Shown piece after piece: positions 7,746-16,380 of a stretch of 64,000 nt of DNA. The DNA lies in contig JAZKZV010000012.1 in assembly GCA_045612845.1 (NCBI GenBank), forward strand, positions 1 to 64,000. The letters are read 5' to 3'. This DNA comes from Ornithomonoglobus_A sp045612845. Lineage in GTDB: Bacteria > Bacillota > Clostridia > UBA1381. The notes below the pieces were generated by a model. The model had not been told where the DNA came from. It saw only the letters and a program-made list of their open reading frames with translations, and made no database searches. A program made the translations under genes and the position numbers. Numbering within the stretch: position 1 is the stretch's first letter; every line of letters starts with the position of its first letter.

Positions 7746-9017
7746 ATGAATTTAGAAACAAAATGCGTTCAATCGGGATATAAACCCAAAAACGGTGAGG
7801 CGCGTGTTTTGCCAATATATCAAAGTACAACATTCAAGTATGATTCGTCGGACTATATGGGCAAGCTTTTTGATTTGGAAGAGGACGGATTTTTCTATAC
7901 ACGTCTTGCAAACCCTACAGTTGCAGCAGTTGAAGAAAAAATAAGCGACTTAGAGGGCGGAATAGGTGCTATGATGACCTCGGCAGGTCAGGCAGCGACT
8001 ATGATGAGCGTTATGAATATTGCAAGTGCGGGCGACCACATTGTATGCTCTGCTGCAGTTTATGGCGGTACCTTTAATCTGCTTGCAGTTACTCTTAAAA
8101 AATTCGGTATAGACACAACATTTGTAAATCCAGATGATGATTTGGAGGAGCTGCAAAAAGCAATAAAGCCAAATACTAAAGCGGTTTTGGGTGAAACTAT
8201 TGCAAATCCGGCACTTACAGTGCTTGATATAGAAAAGTTTGCAACACTTGCACACACAAATGGTATTCCGCTTATTGTAGATAATACATTTGCAACACCA
8301 ATATTGTGTCGTCCTTTTGATTTTGGTGCGGACATTGTTATTCATTCAACATCAAAGTATCTTGATGGACATGCTGTTTCTCTTGGCGGTATTATTATCG
8401 ACAGTGGTAATTTTGACTGGGCTAAATCAGGAAAATTCCCTTGCATGACAGAACCTGATGATTCGTATCATGGTGTTGTTTATACAGAACATTTCGGCAA
8501 AGCGGCATTTATTGCAAAGGCAAGAGTTCAGCTTATGCGTGATATGGGTTCATCACCATCGCCGCAAAATGCATTCTTATTAAATCTCGGATTGGAAACA
8601 CTTCATTTAAGAATTATACGTCATAGCGAAAATGCACTTAAGGTTGCGAAATATCTCGAAAACCATCCATGCGTGGGATGGGTTAACTATTCGGGATTGG
8701 AGTCGAGTAAATACAATAGCCTTGCTAAAAAGTATTTATCGGGAGGCTCAAGCGGAGTTGTGTCATTTGGTGTAAAGGGTGGCAGAGAAGCGGGTGTAAA
8801 ATTCCTTGATTCTTTAAAGCTTGCGGCTATAGTAACACATGTTGCCGATGCAAGAACGTGTGCACTTCATCCTGCAAGCTCAACACACCGTCAAATGACA
8901 GATGAACAGCTTGCCGAGTGTGGTATTGGTGCTGACCTTGTTCGTTTTAGCGTTGGTATAGAAAGTGCTGATGATATAATAGCAGATTTGGAGCAGGCAT
9001 TAAATAACACAAAATAA
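7746..9017 (+). CDS. metY: O-acetylhomoserine sulfhydrylase / aminocarboxypropyltransferase
   Basis: A PLP enzyme of the Cys/Met metabolism family that makes homocysteine from O-acetylhomoserine and sulfide. Its 423 residues carry the PLP-lysine K204 in HSTSKYLDGH, the phosphate-contact region SAGQAATM (79-86) and VDNTFATP (178-185). The length and the N-terminal CVQSGYKP fit MetY rather than the shorter MetB/MetC enzymes. It lies 18 bp after nspC behind AAAGGAT and ends at a strong terminator, so it is in the polyamine operon. Aspartate semialdehyde is a precursor for both parts. No S-box riboswitch is visible. Confidence 0.9.
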   Translation: MNLETKCVQSGYKPKNGEARVLPIYQSTTFKYDSSDYMGKLFDLEEDGFFYTRLANPTVAAVEEKISDLEGGIGAMMTSAGQAATMMSVMNIASAGDHIVCSAAVYGGTFNLLAVTLKKFGIDTTFVNPDDDLEELQKAIKPNTKAVLGETIANPALTVLDIEKFATLAHTNGIPLIVDNTFATPILCRPFDFGADIVIHSTSKYLDGHAVSLGGIIIDSGNFDWAKSGKFPCMTEPDDSYHGVVYTEHFGKAAFIAKARVQLMRDMGSSPSPQNAFLLNLGLETLHLRIIRHSENALKVAKYLENHPCVGWVNYSGLESSKYNSLAKKYLSGGSSGVVSFGVKGGREAGVKFLDSLKLAAIVTHVADARTCALHPASSTHRQMTDEQLAECGIGADLVRFSVGIESADDIIADLEQALNNTK

Positions 9018-9022
9018 ATAAA

Positions 9023-9060
9023 TGCAGTTGGAATATAAATCCAACTGCATTTTTTATTTT
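9023..9060 (+). terminator. Intrinsic terminator of the polyamine/metY operon
   Basis: A 10-bp perfect stem (TGCAGTTGGA/TCCAACTGCA) with a 7-nt loop, followed by TTTTTTATTTT. Confidence 0.92.
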
Positions 9061-9140
9061 ACCAACATTTTCAATGAATTAAAAATTTCCTTTTGCAGAC
9101 AATATGAGTGTAAACTTAGTTAAAAAGGAGAAAAAATACT

Positions 9141-9677
9141 ATGAAAGCAACAGGAATTGTAAGAAGAATTGATGATTTGGGCAGAGTTGTTATACCAAAA
9201 GAAATAAGAAGAACCATGAGAATAAGGGTTGGCGACCCTCTTGAAATTTATACCGAAAAAGACGGAGAGGTAATATTTAAAAAATATTCGCCAATCGGAG
9301 AGTTGGGAGACTTTGCCTATAATTATGCAGAAACATTAGCTAAAGCGAGCGGACACGGTGTTTGTATAACAGACCGCGACAGTGTAATTGCAGTGTCGGG
9401 GATACCTAAAAAAGAGCTTATAGAAAAAAGAGTATCACCTGAGCTCGAAAAAGTCATGGATGATAAAGTGAATATAAATTCAAAGTCGGATAAGAAAGTG
9501 TCTGTTGCAGACGGAAATGATAAATACAGCGCAAGGGTTGTTTTTCCCATTGTGTCGGAGGGAGATACAATTGGCTCGGTTCTTTTTGTTATGAATGAGG
9601 ATGAAAGACCATCGGAAATTGAGACTAAGCTTGCAGAAACAGCAGCTGGTTTTTTGGGCAGACATATGGAAGGTTAA
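9141..9677 (+). CDS. spoVT: Stage V sporulation protein T (AbrB-type regulator)
   Basis: A transcription regulator that in Bacillus adjusts forespore gene expression. The N-terminal swapped-hairpin AbrB domain (about 1-50) has the typical MKATGIVRRIDDLGRVVIPK start. A GAF-like C-terminal domain spans about 55-178. The full-length match (178 aa) and an AAAAAGGAG ribosome site support the call. It is monocistronic. Its presence supports a spore-forming host. I could not place a sigma-G promoter with confidence in the 90 bp upstream. Confidence 0.95.
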   Translation: MKATGIVRRIDDLGRVVIPKEIRRTMRIRVGDPLEIYTEKDGEVIFKKYSPIGELGDFAYNYAETLAKASGHGVCITDRDSVIAVSGIPKKELIEKRVSPELEKVMDDKVNINSKSDKKVSVADGNDKYSARVVFPIVSEGDTIGSVLFVMNEDERPSEIETKLAETAAGFLGRHMEG

Positions 9678-9682
9678 ATGTG

Positions 9683-9727
9683 GGCAACTACTTCAATTTT
9701 ATGTATTTTGAGGTAGTTGCTCTTTAT
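9683..9727 (+). terminator. Hairpin after spoVT
   Basis: Stem GCAACTAC/GTAGTTGC with a long A/T-rich loop, followed by TCTTTATT. The T tail is weak. Confidence 0.65.
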
Positions 9728-9802
9728 TGTGTTGCTGAAATTTTTTTAATGAATAACAGATAATTTACAAATATTAAATTTTTGTAAAAATGGAAAAATA
9801 TA

Positions 9803-9831
9803 TTGCAAAAAATAAAATAATGGGTTATAAT
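9803..9831 (+). promoter_or_regulatory. Promoter of the decarboxylase Na+ pump operon
   Basis: TTGCAA (9803-9808), a 17-bp spacer and TATAAT (9826-9831). A second TATAAT at 9833-9838 could shift the start slightly. Confidence 0.7.
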
Positions 9832-9879
9832 GTATAATGAGGAAATAATTGTTCTATTTATAAAAATGGAGGTCAGGTC

Positions 9880-11430
9880 ATGGGAACGATTGATAAATTG
9901 AATGAACTTCAATATCGCAGAAACGTTATCGAAAATGCCGGTGGCGATGTTAAAATCAAGAAACAACACGATTGTAACAAACTGACTGCACGTGAGAGAA
10001 TTAACGCTCTTATGGATGAAGGCAGTTTTGTGGAAATTGACGCATTTGTAACACACAGATGTACCGATTTTGCAATGGATTGTGTTGAAGCACCGGCAGA
10101 GGGAGTTATAACAGGCTATGGTACAGTTGATGGTAGACTTACATATGTCTACGCACAGGACTTTACTGTTATAGGCGGCTCACTTGGTGAGATGCATGCA
10201 AAAAAAATCTGCAAGGTTATGGATATGGCTGCAAAAATGGGCGCGCCAATAATAGGTATGAATGATAGCGGCGGAGCGAGAATTCAAGAGGGTATAGATG
10301 CTCTTGCCGGATACGGTGAAATTTTTTACAGAAACACAAGGAACTCGGGCGTAATTCCGCAAATAAGTGTTATTATGGGCCCATGTGCAGGTGGTGCGGC
10401 ACACTCCCCGGCTATGACAGACTTTGTATTTATGGTTGATAAAACATCACAGATGTTTATTACAGGCCCACAGGTAGTTAAGGCTGTAACAGGTAAAGAC
10501 GTAACTATAAACGATTTAGGTGGAAGTGAGATACATTCTCAAAAAAGCGGTGTTGCGCACTTTACTTCATCGAGTGAGGAAGAATGTATAGCGCAGATAA
10601 GAAGACTTTTATCATTCCTTCCGTCAAATAACCTCGAATCAAGTGTTGAGATTGAGTCGGCTGACGATATAAACAGATTGTCAGAGACGTTATCTTCAAT
10701 AGTTCCTGATGGGGTAGACAAGACCTACGATGTAAGAGATGTTATATCTCAGATTGTGGATAATGCTGATTTTATGGAAGTGCAATCAGAGTTCGCACAA
10801 AATATTGTTATAGGCTTTGCAAGAATGAACGGAAAAGCTGTCGGTATTGTTGCAAATCAACCTAAGGTAAAAGACGGTGCACTGGATATAGACTCTTGTG
10901 ATAAAGCAGCAAGATTTATACGTTTTTGCGATAGCTTTAATATTCCAATCGTAACATTTACCGACGTTGAGGGGTATCTGCCGGGTGTAGAACAAGAGCA
11001 GGGCGGAATTATAAGACATGGTGCAAAGCTATTGTATGCATACTGTGAGGCCACTGTACCAAAGGTAAACGTTATATTAAGAAAAGCGTATGGCGGTGCA
11101 TATATAGCAATGAGCTCAAAACACGTTGGTGCAGATATAGTTATGGCGTGGCCAACTGCAGAAATCTCAGTTATGAGACCTGATAGTGCAGCAAATATTA
11201 TATTTAAGGACGATATAAGAAACAGTAATGACCCATTTGCTGAAAAAGAGGAAAAAGTTCAGCAATATAAAAACAGGGTTGCATCACCATATGTTGCTGC
11301 TTCAAAAGGCTATGTCGATGATGTAATAGAACCTGATTCAACAAGACCGAGAATAATTGCTGCATTAGAAATGCTTGCAAGCAAGAGAGATTCAATTCCG
11401 GCAAAGAAACACGGAAACTTCCCCGTTTAA
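9880..11430 (+). CDS. mmdA: Acyl-CoA carboxyltransferase subunit (methylmalonyl-CoA decarboxylase alpha / propionyl-CoA carboxylase beta type)
   Basis: This subunit moves a carboxyl group between an acyl-CoA, probably methylmalonyl-CoA, and the biotin on the carrier protein encoded two genes on. The 516-aa protein has the paired crotonase-like carboxyltransferase domains. Oxyanion-hole glycines are seen in PCAGGAAHSPAMTDF (N half) and RKAYGGAYIAM (C half), and the acyl-CoA/biotin site region in GGARIQEG. The length matches MmdA, the transcarboxylase 12S subunit and PccB. It follows GGAGGTC and heads a five-gene operon with oadG, a biotin carrier, oadB and an oadA-like gene. The preference among propionyl-, methylmalonyl- or glutaconyl-CoA is not decided by sequence alone. 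Confidence 0.88.
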   Translation: MGTIDKLNELQYRRNVIENAGGDVKIKKQHDCNKLTARERINALMDEGSFVEIDAFVTHRCTDFAMDCVEAPAEGVITGYGTVDGRLTYVYAQDFTVIGGSLGEMHAKKICKVMDMAAKMGAPIIGMNDSGGARIQEGIDALAGYGEIFYRNTRNSGVIPQISVIMGPCAGGAAHSPAMTDFVFMVDKTSQMFITGPQVVKAVTGKDVTINDLGGSEIHSQKSGVAHFTSSSEEECIAQIRRLLSFLPSNNLESSVEIESADDINRLSETLSSIVPDGVDKTYDVRDVISQIVDNADFMEVQSEFAQNIVIGFARMNGKAVGIVANQPKVKDGALDIDSCDKAARFIRFCDSFNIPIVTFTDVEGYLPGVEQEQGGIIRHGAKLLYAYCEATVPKVNVILRKAYGGAYIAMSSKHVGADIVMAWPTAEISVMRPDSAANIIFKDDIRNSNDPFAEKEEKVQQYKNRVASPYVAASKGYVDDVIEPDSTRPRIIAALEMLASKRDSIPAKKHGNFPV

Positions 11431-11449
11431 TTTCAGGAGGTTATAGTTT

Positions 11450-11821
11450 ATGGATAAAATAGAAATAAGTTCAGTATCAGAGGCGTTATCTGTCGGCGGT
11501 GCAGTAGCATTGCAGGGTATGTGTATAGTGTTTTCTGTACTTGTATTACTTATGCTTGTTCTTTTTCTTATGAAGGTTGTATTTTATAAGAATCCGTCAA
11601 AGCAAAAACAAGTACAACAGCAAGCTCAGGCACCTGCTGAGGTTATGGATGCTGAGTCTGATACAGATGACGACGAGCTAATTGCAGTTTTAACAGCAGC
11701 AGTTGCGGCAAGTCTTAATACATCAACATATAATTTAAAGATAAAATCATATCGAAGAGTAGGTAACAAAGCTCCTGCATGGAATAAAGCAGGACTTAAT
11801 GAAACAGTTAATCACTACTAA
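11450..11821 (+). CDS. Decarboxylase Na+ pump small membrane subunit (OadG/MmdD type)
   Basis: A 123-aa protein with one N-terminal membrane span (about 20-42), a Gln/Ala-rich linker with an acidic stretch (about 50-75) and a short conserved C-terminal segment ending in WNKAGLNETVNHY. This matches the gamma/delta subunit of oxaloacetate or methylmalonyl-CoA decarboxylase, which holds the soluble carboxyltransferase onto the membrane pump. It follows AGGAGGT and sits between the carboxyltransferase and the biotin carrier genes, as in known clusters. Sequence conservation in this family is low, so position and topology carry much of the call. Confidence 0.82.
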   Translation: MDKIEISSVSEALSVGGAVALQGMCIVFSVLVLLMLVLFLMKVVFYKNPSKQKQVQQQAQAPAEVMDAESDTDDDELIAVLTAAVAASLNTSTYNLKIKSYRRVGNKAPAWNKAGLNETVNHY

Positions 11822-11840
11822 TAGAAAGGAACAGATAGTT

Positions 11841-12209
11841 ATGAGAAAGTTTAATATTACTGTAAATGGAAAAACATACGAAGTAGACGTAGAAGAGGTT
11901 GGTGTTGCAAGTGCGCCTGTATCGGCACCTGTAGCAGCTCCCGTTAGTGCTCCTGCTGCAGCACCGGCAGCTCCAAAATCAGCACCTGTTTCGGGTGCAT
12001 GCCAGGTTACATCACCAATGCCGGGAACTGTTGTGGCAATAAAGGTTAATGTAGGCGACACAGTAAACGAAGGCGACTTAGTAGCAGTCTTAGAGGCTAT
12101 GAAGATGGAAAATGAAATATTTGCTCCACAAGGCGGTAAGATTGTTGGTATAAGTGCAAGTGCAGGTGATAGCGTTAACTCAGGAGATGTACTGGTTTCT
12201 ATCGGTTAA
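11841..12209 (+). CDS. Biotin carboxyl carrier subunit
   Basis: This carrier holds the biotin that shuttles CO2 between the carboxyltransferase and the Na+ pump. A short N-terminal head (1-21) is followed by an Ala/Pro/Val-rich flexible linker (about 22-50) and a lipoyl/biotinyl domain. The biotinylated lysine is K88 in EAMKMEN. Another family mark is SPMPGTV. I start at ATG 11841 (122 aa) behind AGAAAGGA. The in-frame start at 11799 would overlap oadG and add 14 unrelated residues. It is shared by the two carboxyltransferase-type subunits of the operon. Confidence 0.93.
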   Translation: MRKFNITVNGKTYEVDVEEVGVASAPVSAPVAAPVSAPAAAPAAPKSAPVSGACQVTSPMPGTVVAIKVNVGDTVNEGDLVAVLEAMKMENEIFAPQGGKIVGISASAGDSVNSGDVLVSIG

Positions 12210-12251
12210 TTCACATTTAATACTAAAATTATAAGAAAGTGGTGAGAAAAA

Positions 12252-13496
12252 ATGATAGAAAGTCTTGTTAATTTCTTAAGCAGTACCGGTATTGCGGTAT
12301 TGTTTCAACAAGCGCCGATAGATATAATTAAAACTGTTATTATGCTGGTTATTGCTTGTGTGTTGCTATATTTAGCAATAGTAAAGCAGTATGAACCATT
12401 ACTATTACTTCCCATAGCATTTGGTATGCTTATCACAAACCTGCCTATGATGCCTGAACAACTTGTAATGCACGCAGACAGATTTGTTGACCCCAATGTT
12501 CCGCATTCGTTTGTGGATCAGGACAAGCATATTATAATTCAGGAGGTAATATCCTCCGGTGGTTTGCTTGACCTGTTGTATCTGGGTGTTAAATTGGGTA
12601 TATATCCACCTATAATATTCTTAGGTATAGGCGCAATGACCGACTTTGCACCTTTAATAGCAAATCCAAAGAGTATTCTTCTTGGTGCGGCAGCACAGCT
12701 TGGTGTATTTGCGGCATTCTTTATGGCACTTATGCTGTCAGCTACAATTCCTGGCATAACATTCAATGCGCTTGATGCTGCATCTATAGGTATTATCGGC
12801 GGTGCAGATGGTCCTACTGCTATATTTGTTACAAAGACATTAGCTCCGCATCTGTTACCGGCTATTGCTGTTGCAGCATATTCATATATGGCTCTTATAC
12901 CTGTTATACAACCACCATTTATGAAGCTTTTGACCACAAAAAAGACAAGAGCAATAAAAATGGAACAGTTAAGAGAAGTTTCTAAAACAGAAAAAATTAT
13001 ATTCCCGATAGTTGTAACAATAATTGTTGCATTTATTGTACCTGATGCACTTTCTCTTGTAGGAATGTTGATGCTTGGCAACTTGTTTAAAGAATCCGGT
13101 GTTGTTGAAAGACTTTCAAAAACTGTTCAGAACGAGCTATGTAACATAATAACAATACTTCTTGGTGTTACAGTAGGTGCTACTGCAACAGCAGAGGGAT
13201 TCTTAAGTGCCCAGACAATAGGTATAGTTGTTCTTGGTTTAATTGCATTCGTATTCTCAACAATAGGAGGACTTTTACTTGGTAATGTAATGTGTTTCTT
13301 AACAAAAGGTAAAGTTAATCCACTTATAGGAAGCGCCGGAGTAAGTGCAGTTCCAATGGCGGCAAGAGTATCTCAAACTGTGGGACAAAAAGAAAACCCG
13401 TCAAACTTCTTGCTTATGCACGCTATGGGACCTAACGTTGCAGGTGTTATAGGAAGTGCGGTTGCAGCGGGAGTATTCTTGGCAATGTACGCATAA
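12252..13496 (+). CDS. Decarboxylase Na+ pump beta subunit (OadB/MmdB/GcdB)
   Basis: The integral membrane subunit that decarboxylates carboxybiotin and exports Na+. It is a 414-aa polytopic protein, very hydrophobic, with about 9-11 membrane segments. The diagnostic GGADGPTAIFVT motif contains the essential aspartate D186, and the C-terminal NPSNFLLMHAMGPNVAGVIGS region is also typical. The gene follows the biotin carrier by 42 bp behind GTGGTGAG. Together with the carrier and OadG-like subunits it makes a primary Na+ pump driven by decarboxylation, which is characteristic of anaerobes. Confidence 0.95.
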   Translation: MIESLVNFLSSTGIAVLFQQAPIDIIKTVIMLVIACVLLYLAIVKQYEPLLLLPIAFGMLITNLPMMPEQLVMHADRFVDPNVPHSFVDQDKHIIIQEVISSGGLLDLLYLGVKLGIYPPIIFLGIGAMTDFAPLIANPKSILLGAAAQLGVFAAFFMALMLSATIPGITFNALDAASIGIIGGADGPTAIFVTKTLAPHLLPAIAVAAYSYMALIPVIQPPFMKLLTTKKTRAIKMEQLREVSKTEKIIFPIVVTIIVAFIVPDALSLVGMLMLGNLFKESGVVERLSKTVQNELCNIITILLGVTVGATATAEGFLSAQTIGIVVLGLIAFVFSTIGGLLLGNVMCFLTKGKVNPLIGSAGVSAVPMAARVSQTVGQKENPSNFLLMHAMGPNVAGVIGSAVAAGVFLAMYA

Positions 13497-13518
13497 ATGA
13501 GTATGGAGGTAAATGAAA

Positions 13519-14943
13519 ATGTCAATAGAGGCTAAACCGGTAAAAATTACCGAAACAATTCTGCGTGATGCACACCAATCACTAATTGCAACACGTATGA
13601 CAACAGAAAAAATTCTTCCCATAGTCGAAAAACTGGACGAGGTTGGATATCATTCTCTCGAGGCATGGGGAGGCGCAACTTTTGATTCTTGTCTTAGATT
13701 TTTAAACGAAGACCCATGGGAAAGACTTAGAAAAATAAAGGATAAGGCAAAGAAAACACCGCTACAGATGTTGTTCCGCGGACAGAATATTCTGGGCTAT
13801 CGCCACTACGCAGATGACGTTGTTGAATATTTTGTTCAAAAGTCTATTGCAAATGGTATTGATATATTAAGAATTTTTGATGCACTAAACGACGTAAGAA
13901 ATCTTGAATGTGCAATTAAAGCCTGTCAAAAAGAAAAAGGTCATGTTCAGGCTACTGTGTGTTACACAATAAGCCCTGTTCATAACATAGACAGCTTTGT
14001 AAAGCTTGCAAAACAACTCGAAGAAATGGGTGCAAATTCAATATGTATTAAGGATATGGCTGGTCTTTTACTACCATACACTGCGTATGATTTGGTGAAA
14101 GCTATGAAGGAAACAGTAAAAATTCCTATACAGCTACACACTCACTATACATCAGGTACAGCGTCAATGACATATATGAAGGCTATCGAGGCAGGTGTTG
14201 ATGTGGTTGACTGTGCAATGTCTCCACTGGCTCTGGGCACATCACAACCACCAACAGAACCATTGGTTGCATCTTTACAGGGAACACCTTACGATACGGG
14301 CTATGACCTTGATAAGCTTGTAGAAATAAGCGAATACTTTAAGCCTATGCGAGAAGAATACCTTGCAAGCGGATTACTAAATCCAAAGGTTATGGGTGTA
14401 GATGTAAATACATTAAAATATCAGGTTCCGGGCGGTATGCTTTCGAATCTTGTTTCACAATTGAAGGAACAGGGAAGAGAAGATGCATACGACGAGGTTC
14501 TAAAGGAAGTCCCAAGAGTAAGAAAAGACATGGGTTATCCGCCGCTTGTTACTCCGTCATCGCAGATTGTAGGTACACAGGCAGTTCTTAATGTTCTTAT
14601 GGGTGAAAGATACAAGATGTGCTCAAAGGAAACAAAGGGTATTGTAAAGGGTGAATATGGAAAGTGCCCTGTTGAAATAGACGAAGCACTTGTTAAGAAA
14701 ATAATAGGTGATGAGGAAAGAATTACTTGCAGACCTGCGGATTTAATAGAAAATGAAATGAATAAAATCCGTAATGAGCTTAACGAAAAATGCGGAGAAA
14801 AGATTGTTCAGGATGAAGACTATCTTTCATATGCATTATTTGGTCCTGTTGCACTAAAATATTTCGATTACAGATATGCAAATCAGGTTAAAGTAGATTC
14901 CGATTTACTTGACGAAGAAAATGAAGTGTATCCAATAGCATAA
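13519..14943 (+). CDS. Oxaloacetate decarboxylase alpha / transcarboxylase 5S-type carboxyltransferase (no biotin domain)
   Basis: A TIM-barrel carboxyltransferase acting on pyruvate/oxaloacetate. ETILRDAHQ (12-20) gives the metal-binding aspartate. K178 in CIKDMAGLL is the likely carbamylated lysine, and H207/H209 in LHTHYTSG complete the metal site. A PycB-like post-barrel region follows. At 474 aa it stops before any biotinyl domain, so it must use the separate carrier of the operon, as the 5S subunit of propionibacterial transcarboxylase does. I choose ATG 13519 because it sits 9 nt after GGAGG. The ATG at 13513 is too close. It is the last gene before a strong terminator. Confidence 0.92.
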   Translation: MSIEAKPVKITETILRDAHQSLIATRMTTEKILPIVEKLDEVGYHSLEAWGGATFDSCLRFLNEDPWERLRKIKDKAKKTPLQMLFRGQNILGYRHYADDVVEYFVQKSIANGIDILRIFDALNDVRNLECAIKACQKEKGHVQATVCYTISPVHNIDSFVKLAKQLEEMGANSICIKDMAGLLLPYTAYDLVKAMKETVKIPIQLHTHYTSGTASMTYMKAIEAGVDVVDCAMSPLALGTSQPPTEPLVASLQGTPYDTGYDLDKLVEISEYFKPMREEYLASGLLNPKVMGVDVNTLKYQVPGGMLSNLVSQLKEQGREDAYDEVLKEVPRVRKDMGYPPLVTPSSQIVGTQAVLNVLMGERYKMCSKETKGIVKGEYGKCPVEIDEALVKKIIGDEERITCRPADLIENEMNKIRNELNEKCGEKIVQDEDYLSYALFGPVALKYFDYRYANQVKVDSDLLDEENEVYPIA

Positions 14944-14947
14944 AAAG

Positions 14948-14985
14948 ATAACAGGCAGGAAAATTTCCTGCCTGTTATTTTTTTA
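14948..14985. terminator. Terminator between the pump operon and mgtC (bidirectional)
   Basis: A near-perfect 15-bp inverted repeat (ATAACAGGCAGGAAA and complement) followed by TTTTTTTATTA on the plus strand. On the minus strand it ends in TTTTTA after the mgtC stop codon. Confidence 0.92.
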
Positions 14986-15702
14986 TTAAACTTTTGCTGT
15001 TTTAACAAAATTCATCTTATATATTTCTTCGAGTAATGGTATCTTGTCAACATTGTTTAGGTACTGTGCCAAAATAATAATATCCAAAGAACCATCATTA
15101 TTTTTACTATAAGAAATTTCTGAAACGGATATACTGAATTTTTCGGTCAGTTCGAGTAAGGTATCGATGTTTTTTATATTATCATCCTCAATGCAAAAAT
15201 GCATTTCGCTCTCAACTATTGTACTTGCAAGCTTTGGATTTCTATGTAGCAAATGCTGAAGAATTACTATTATTGCAGTACTTGCAATTCCTAAAAAATA
15301 CATACCGCCGCCGATAGCCATACCAATTCCGGCAGTTGCCCATATTCCTGCAGCAGTTGTAAGACCCGTAACAACATTCTTCTGTATAAAAATCATTCCT
15401 GCACCTAAAAAGCCTATACCCGAAACGATTTGTGCCGCAACTCGCGATGGGTCAATTCGCTCTTCGATATCAGATACATTGAAGTTACCAAAAAAATCTT
15501 CGAATCCGTATTGGGATATTATCATCATAAGACACGATGCAATAGCAACAATGCTGTGAGTTCGTGTTCCGGCGCCTTTTCCTCTGTTTTTGCGCTCATA
15601 GCCTATAAATGCACCACACAAAACAGCTATAACAAGTCTTAAAAACAATTCTGCCTTCAAAAGAAAAGCATCACTTTGAACATATGTAATTAAACCTTCC
15701 AC
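14986..15702 (-). CDS. MgtC/SapB-family membrane protein
   Basis: A 238-aa membrane protein. The N-terminal MgtC domain (about 15-145) has four to five membrane helices and the family signature GAFIGYERKNRGKGAGTRTH. A soluble ACT-like domain (about 150-238) follows. MgtC proteins affect Mg2+ homeostasis or the F1Fo ATPase in other bacteria. The function of Firmicute homologues is mostly unknown. The GTG start at 15702 is supported by GGAGG 8 nt upstream. It has its own promoter and no M-box-sized leader (about 25 nt). Confidence 0.88.
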   Translation of the reverse strand: MEGLITYVQSDAFLLKAELFLRLVIAVLCGAFIGYERKNRGKGAGTRTHSIVAIASCLMMIISQYGFEDFFGNFNVSDIEERIDPSRVAAQIVSGIGFLGAGMIFIQKNVVTGLTTAAGIWATAGIGMAIGGGMYFLGIASTAIIVILQHLLHRNPKLASTIVESEMHFCIEDDNIKNIDTLLELTEKFSISVSEISYSKNNDGSLDIIILAQYLNNVDKIPLLEEIYKMNFVKTAKV

Positions 15703-15733
15703 TTACAATACCTCCCCCCCCAATTTTTAAAAT

Positions 15734-15762
15734 ATTATACAACAAAAACATAGGTATGTCAA
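15734..15762 (-). promoter_or_regulatory. mgtC promoter
   Basis: Minus-strand TTGACA (15757-15762), a 17-bp spacer and TATAAT (15734-15739). Between it and the start codon lies a run of eight G (15714-15721) directly before the AGG ribosome site. Confidence 0.85.
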
Positions 15763-15821
15763 GGGTTGTTGTTATATGATATATTGATATATTGAAATTT
15801 TAAAATTATTTTGATTTTAAA

Positions 15822-16361
15822 TTACAAGTCCCATAGCATGCGGTTGCTTGTAGAAATCGCATATGCACCGCTTTCCACAGCGCTATTCACCTCATATTCA
15901 GTTTCTATAAAACCGCCTGCTATTATTGGTGTGTCTGTTTTTTTACATATGGTTTTTATAATTTTCTCACAAATTCCCGGCATAGCTTCTATCATATCAG
16001 GCTTTGCAGATTTAATAATTTCCAATGTAGTATCAATAGAGCGCGAATCCACCATAAAAAATCGTTGAACGGTAGATAATCCGCAATCGTTTGCATATCT
16101 TATAAGATTTGCACGGGTAGATATTATTCCGTCAACTCCTGATGTTTTTGCAAACTCAATTCCCTGTATATCCTTACCAAGTCCCGAGGTTAAATCTATG
16201 TGGATATACAATTTTTTTCCCTTTTCGTGTGCCGATGTGGCTAAATAACTTAATTTATCTATACTTGGTGATAGAAAAAACAGTATATCTGCTTTGGAAT
16301 TCAATGCATTTTCGAACGCATCTTCATCGCGCAGTGCTGCAATAATTTTATTATTACTCAT
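15822..16361 (-). CDS. glpP: Glycerol-3-phosphate-responsive antiterminator GlpP
   Basis: GlpP is an mRNA-binding antiterminator activated by glycerol-3-phosphate, known from B. subtilis, where it lets transcription pass leader terminators of glp genes. The 179-aa protein shows the family's barrel-like fold markers: ILFFLSPSID, YIHIDLTSGLGKD (around 50-62), GIISTRANLIRYA and MIEAMPGI, with a C-terminal IIAGGFIE phosphate-binding segment. It is the last gene of the glycerol-3-phosphate operon, 19 bp after the DUF1667 gene. A terminator in the leader of this same operon (19492-19549) is its obvious target. Confidence 0.9.
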   Translation of the reverse strand: MSNNKIIAALRDEDAFENALNSKADILFFLSPSIDKLSYLATSAHEKGKKLYIHIDLTSGLGKDIQGIEFAKTSGVDGIISTRANLIRYANDCGLSTVQRFFMVDSRSIDTTLEIIKSAKPDMIEAMPGICEKIIKTICKKTDTPIIAGGFIETEYEVNSAVESGAYAISTSNRMLWDL

Positions 16362-16380
16362 AACGTATCTCCTACAATAA

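Noticed and set aside
9061..9140. Sigma-G promoter for spoVT
   Set aside because: TGAATT and CAATATG are present, but the spacing is about 20 bp, so the match is not convincing.
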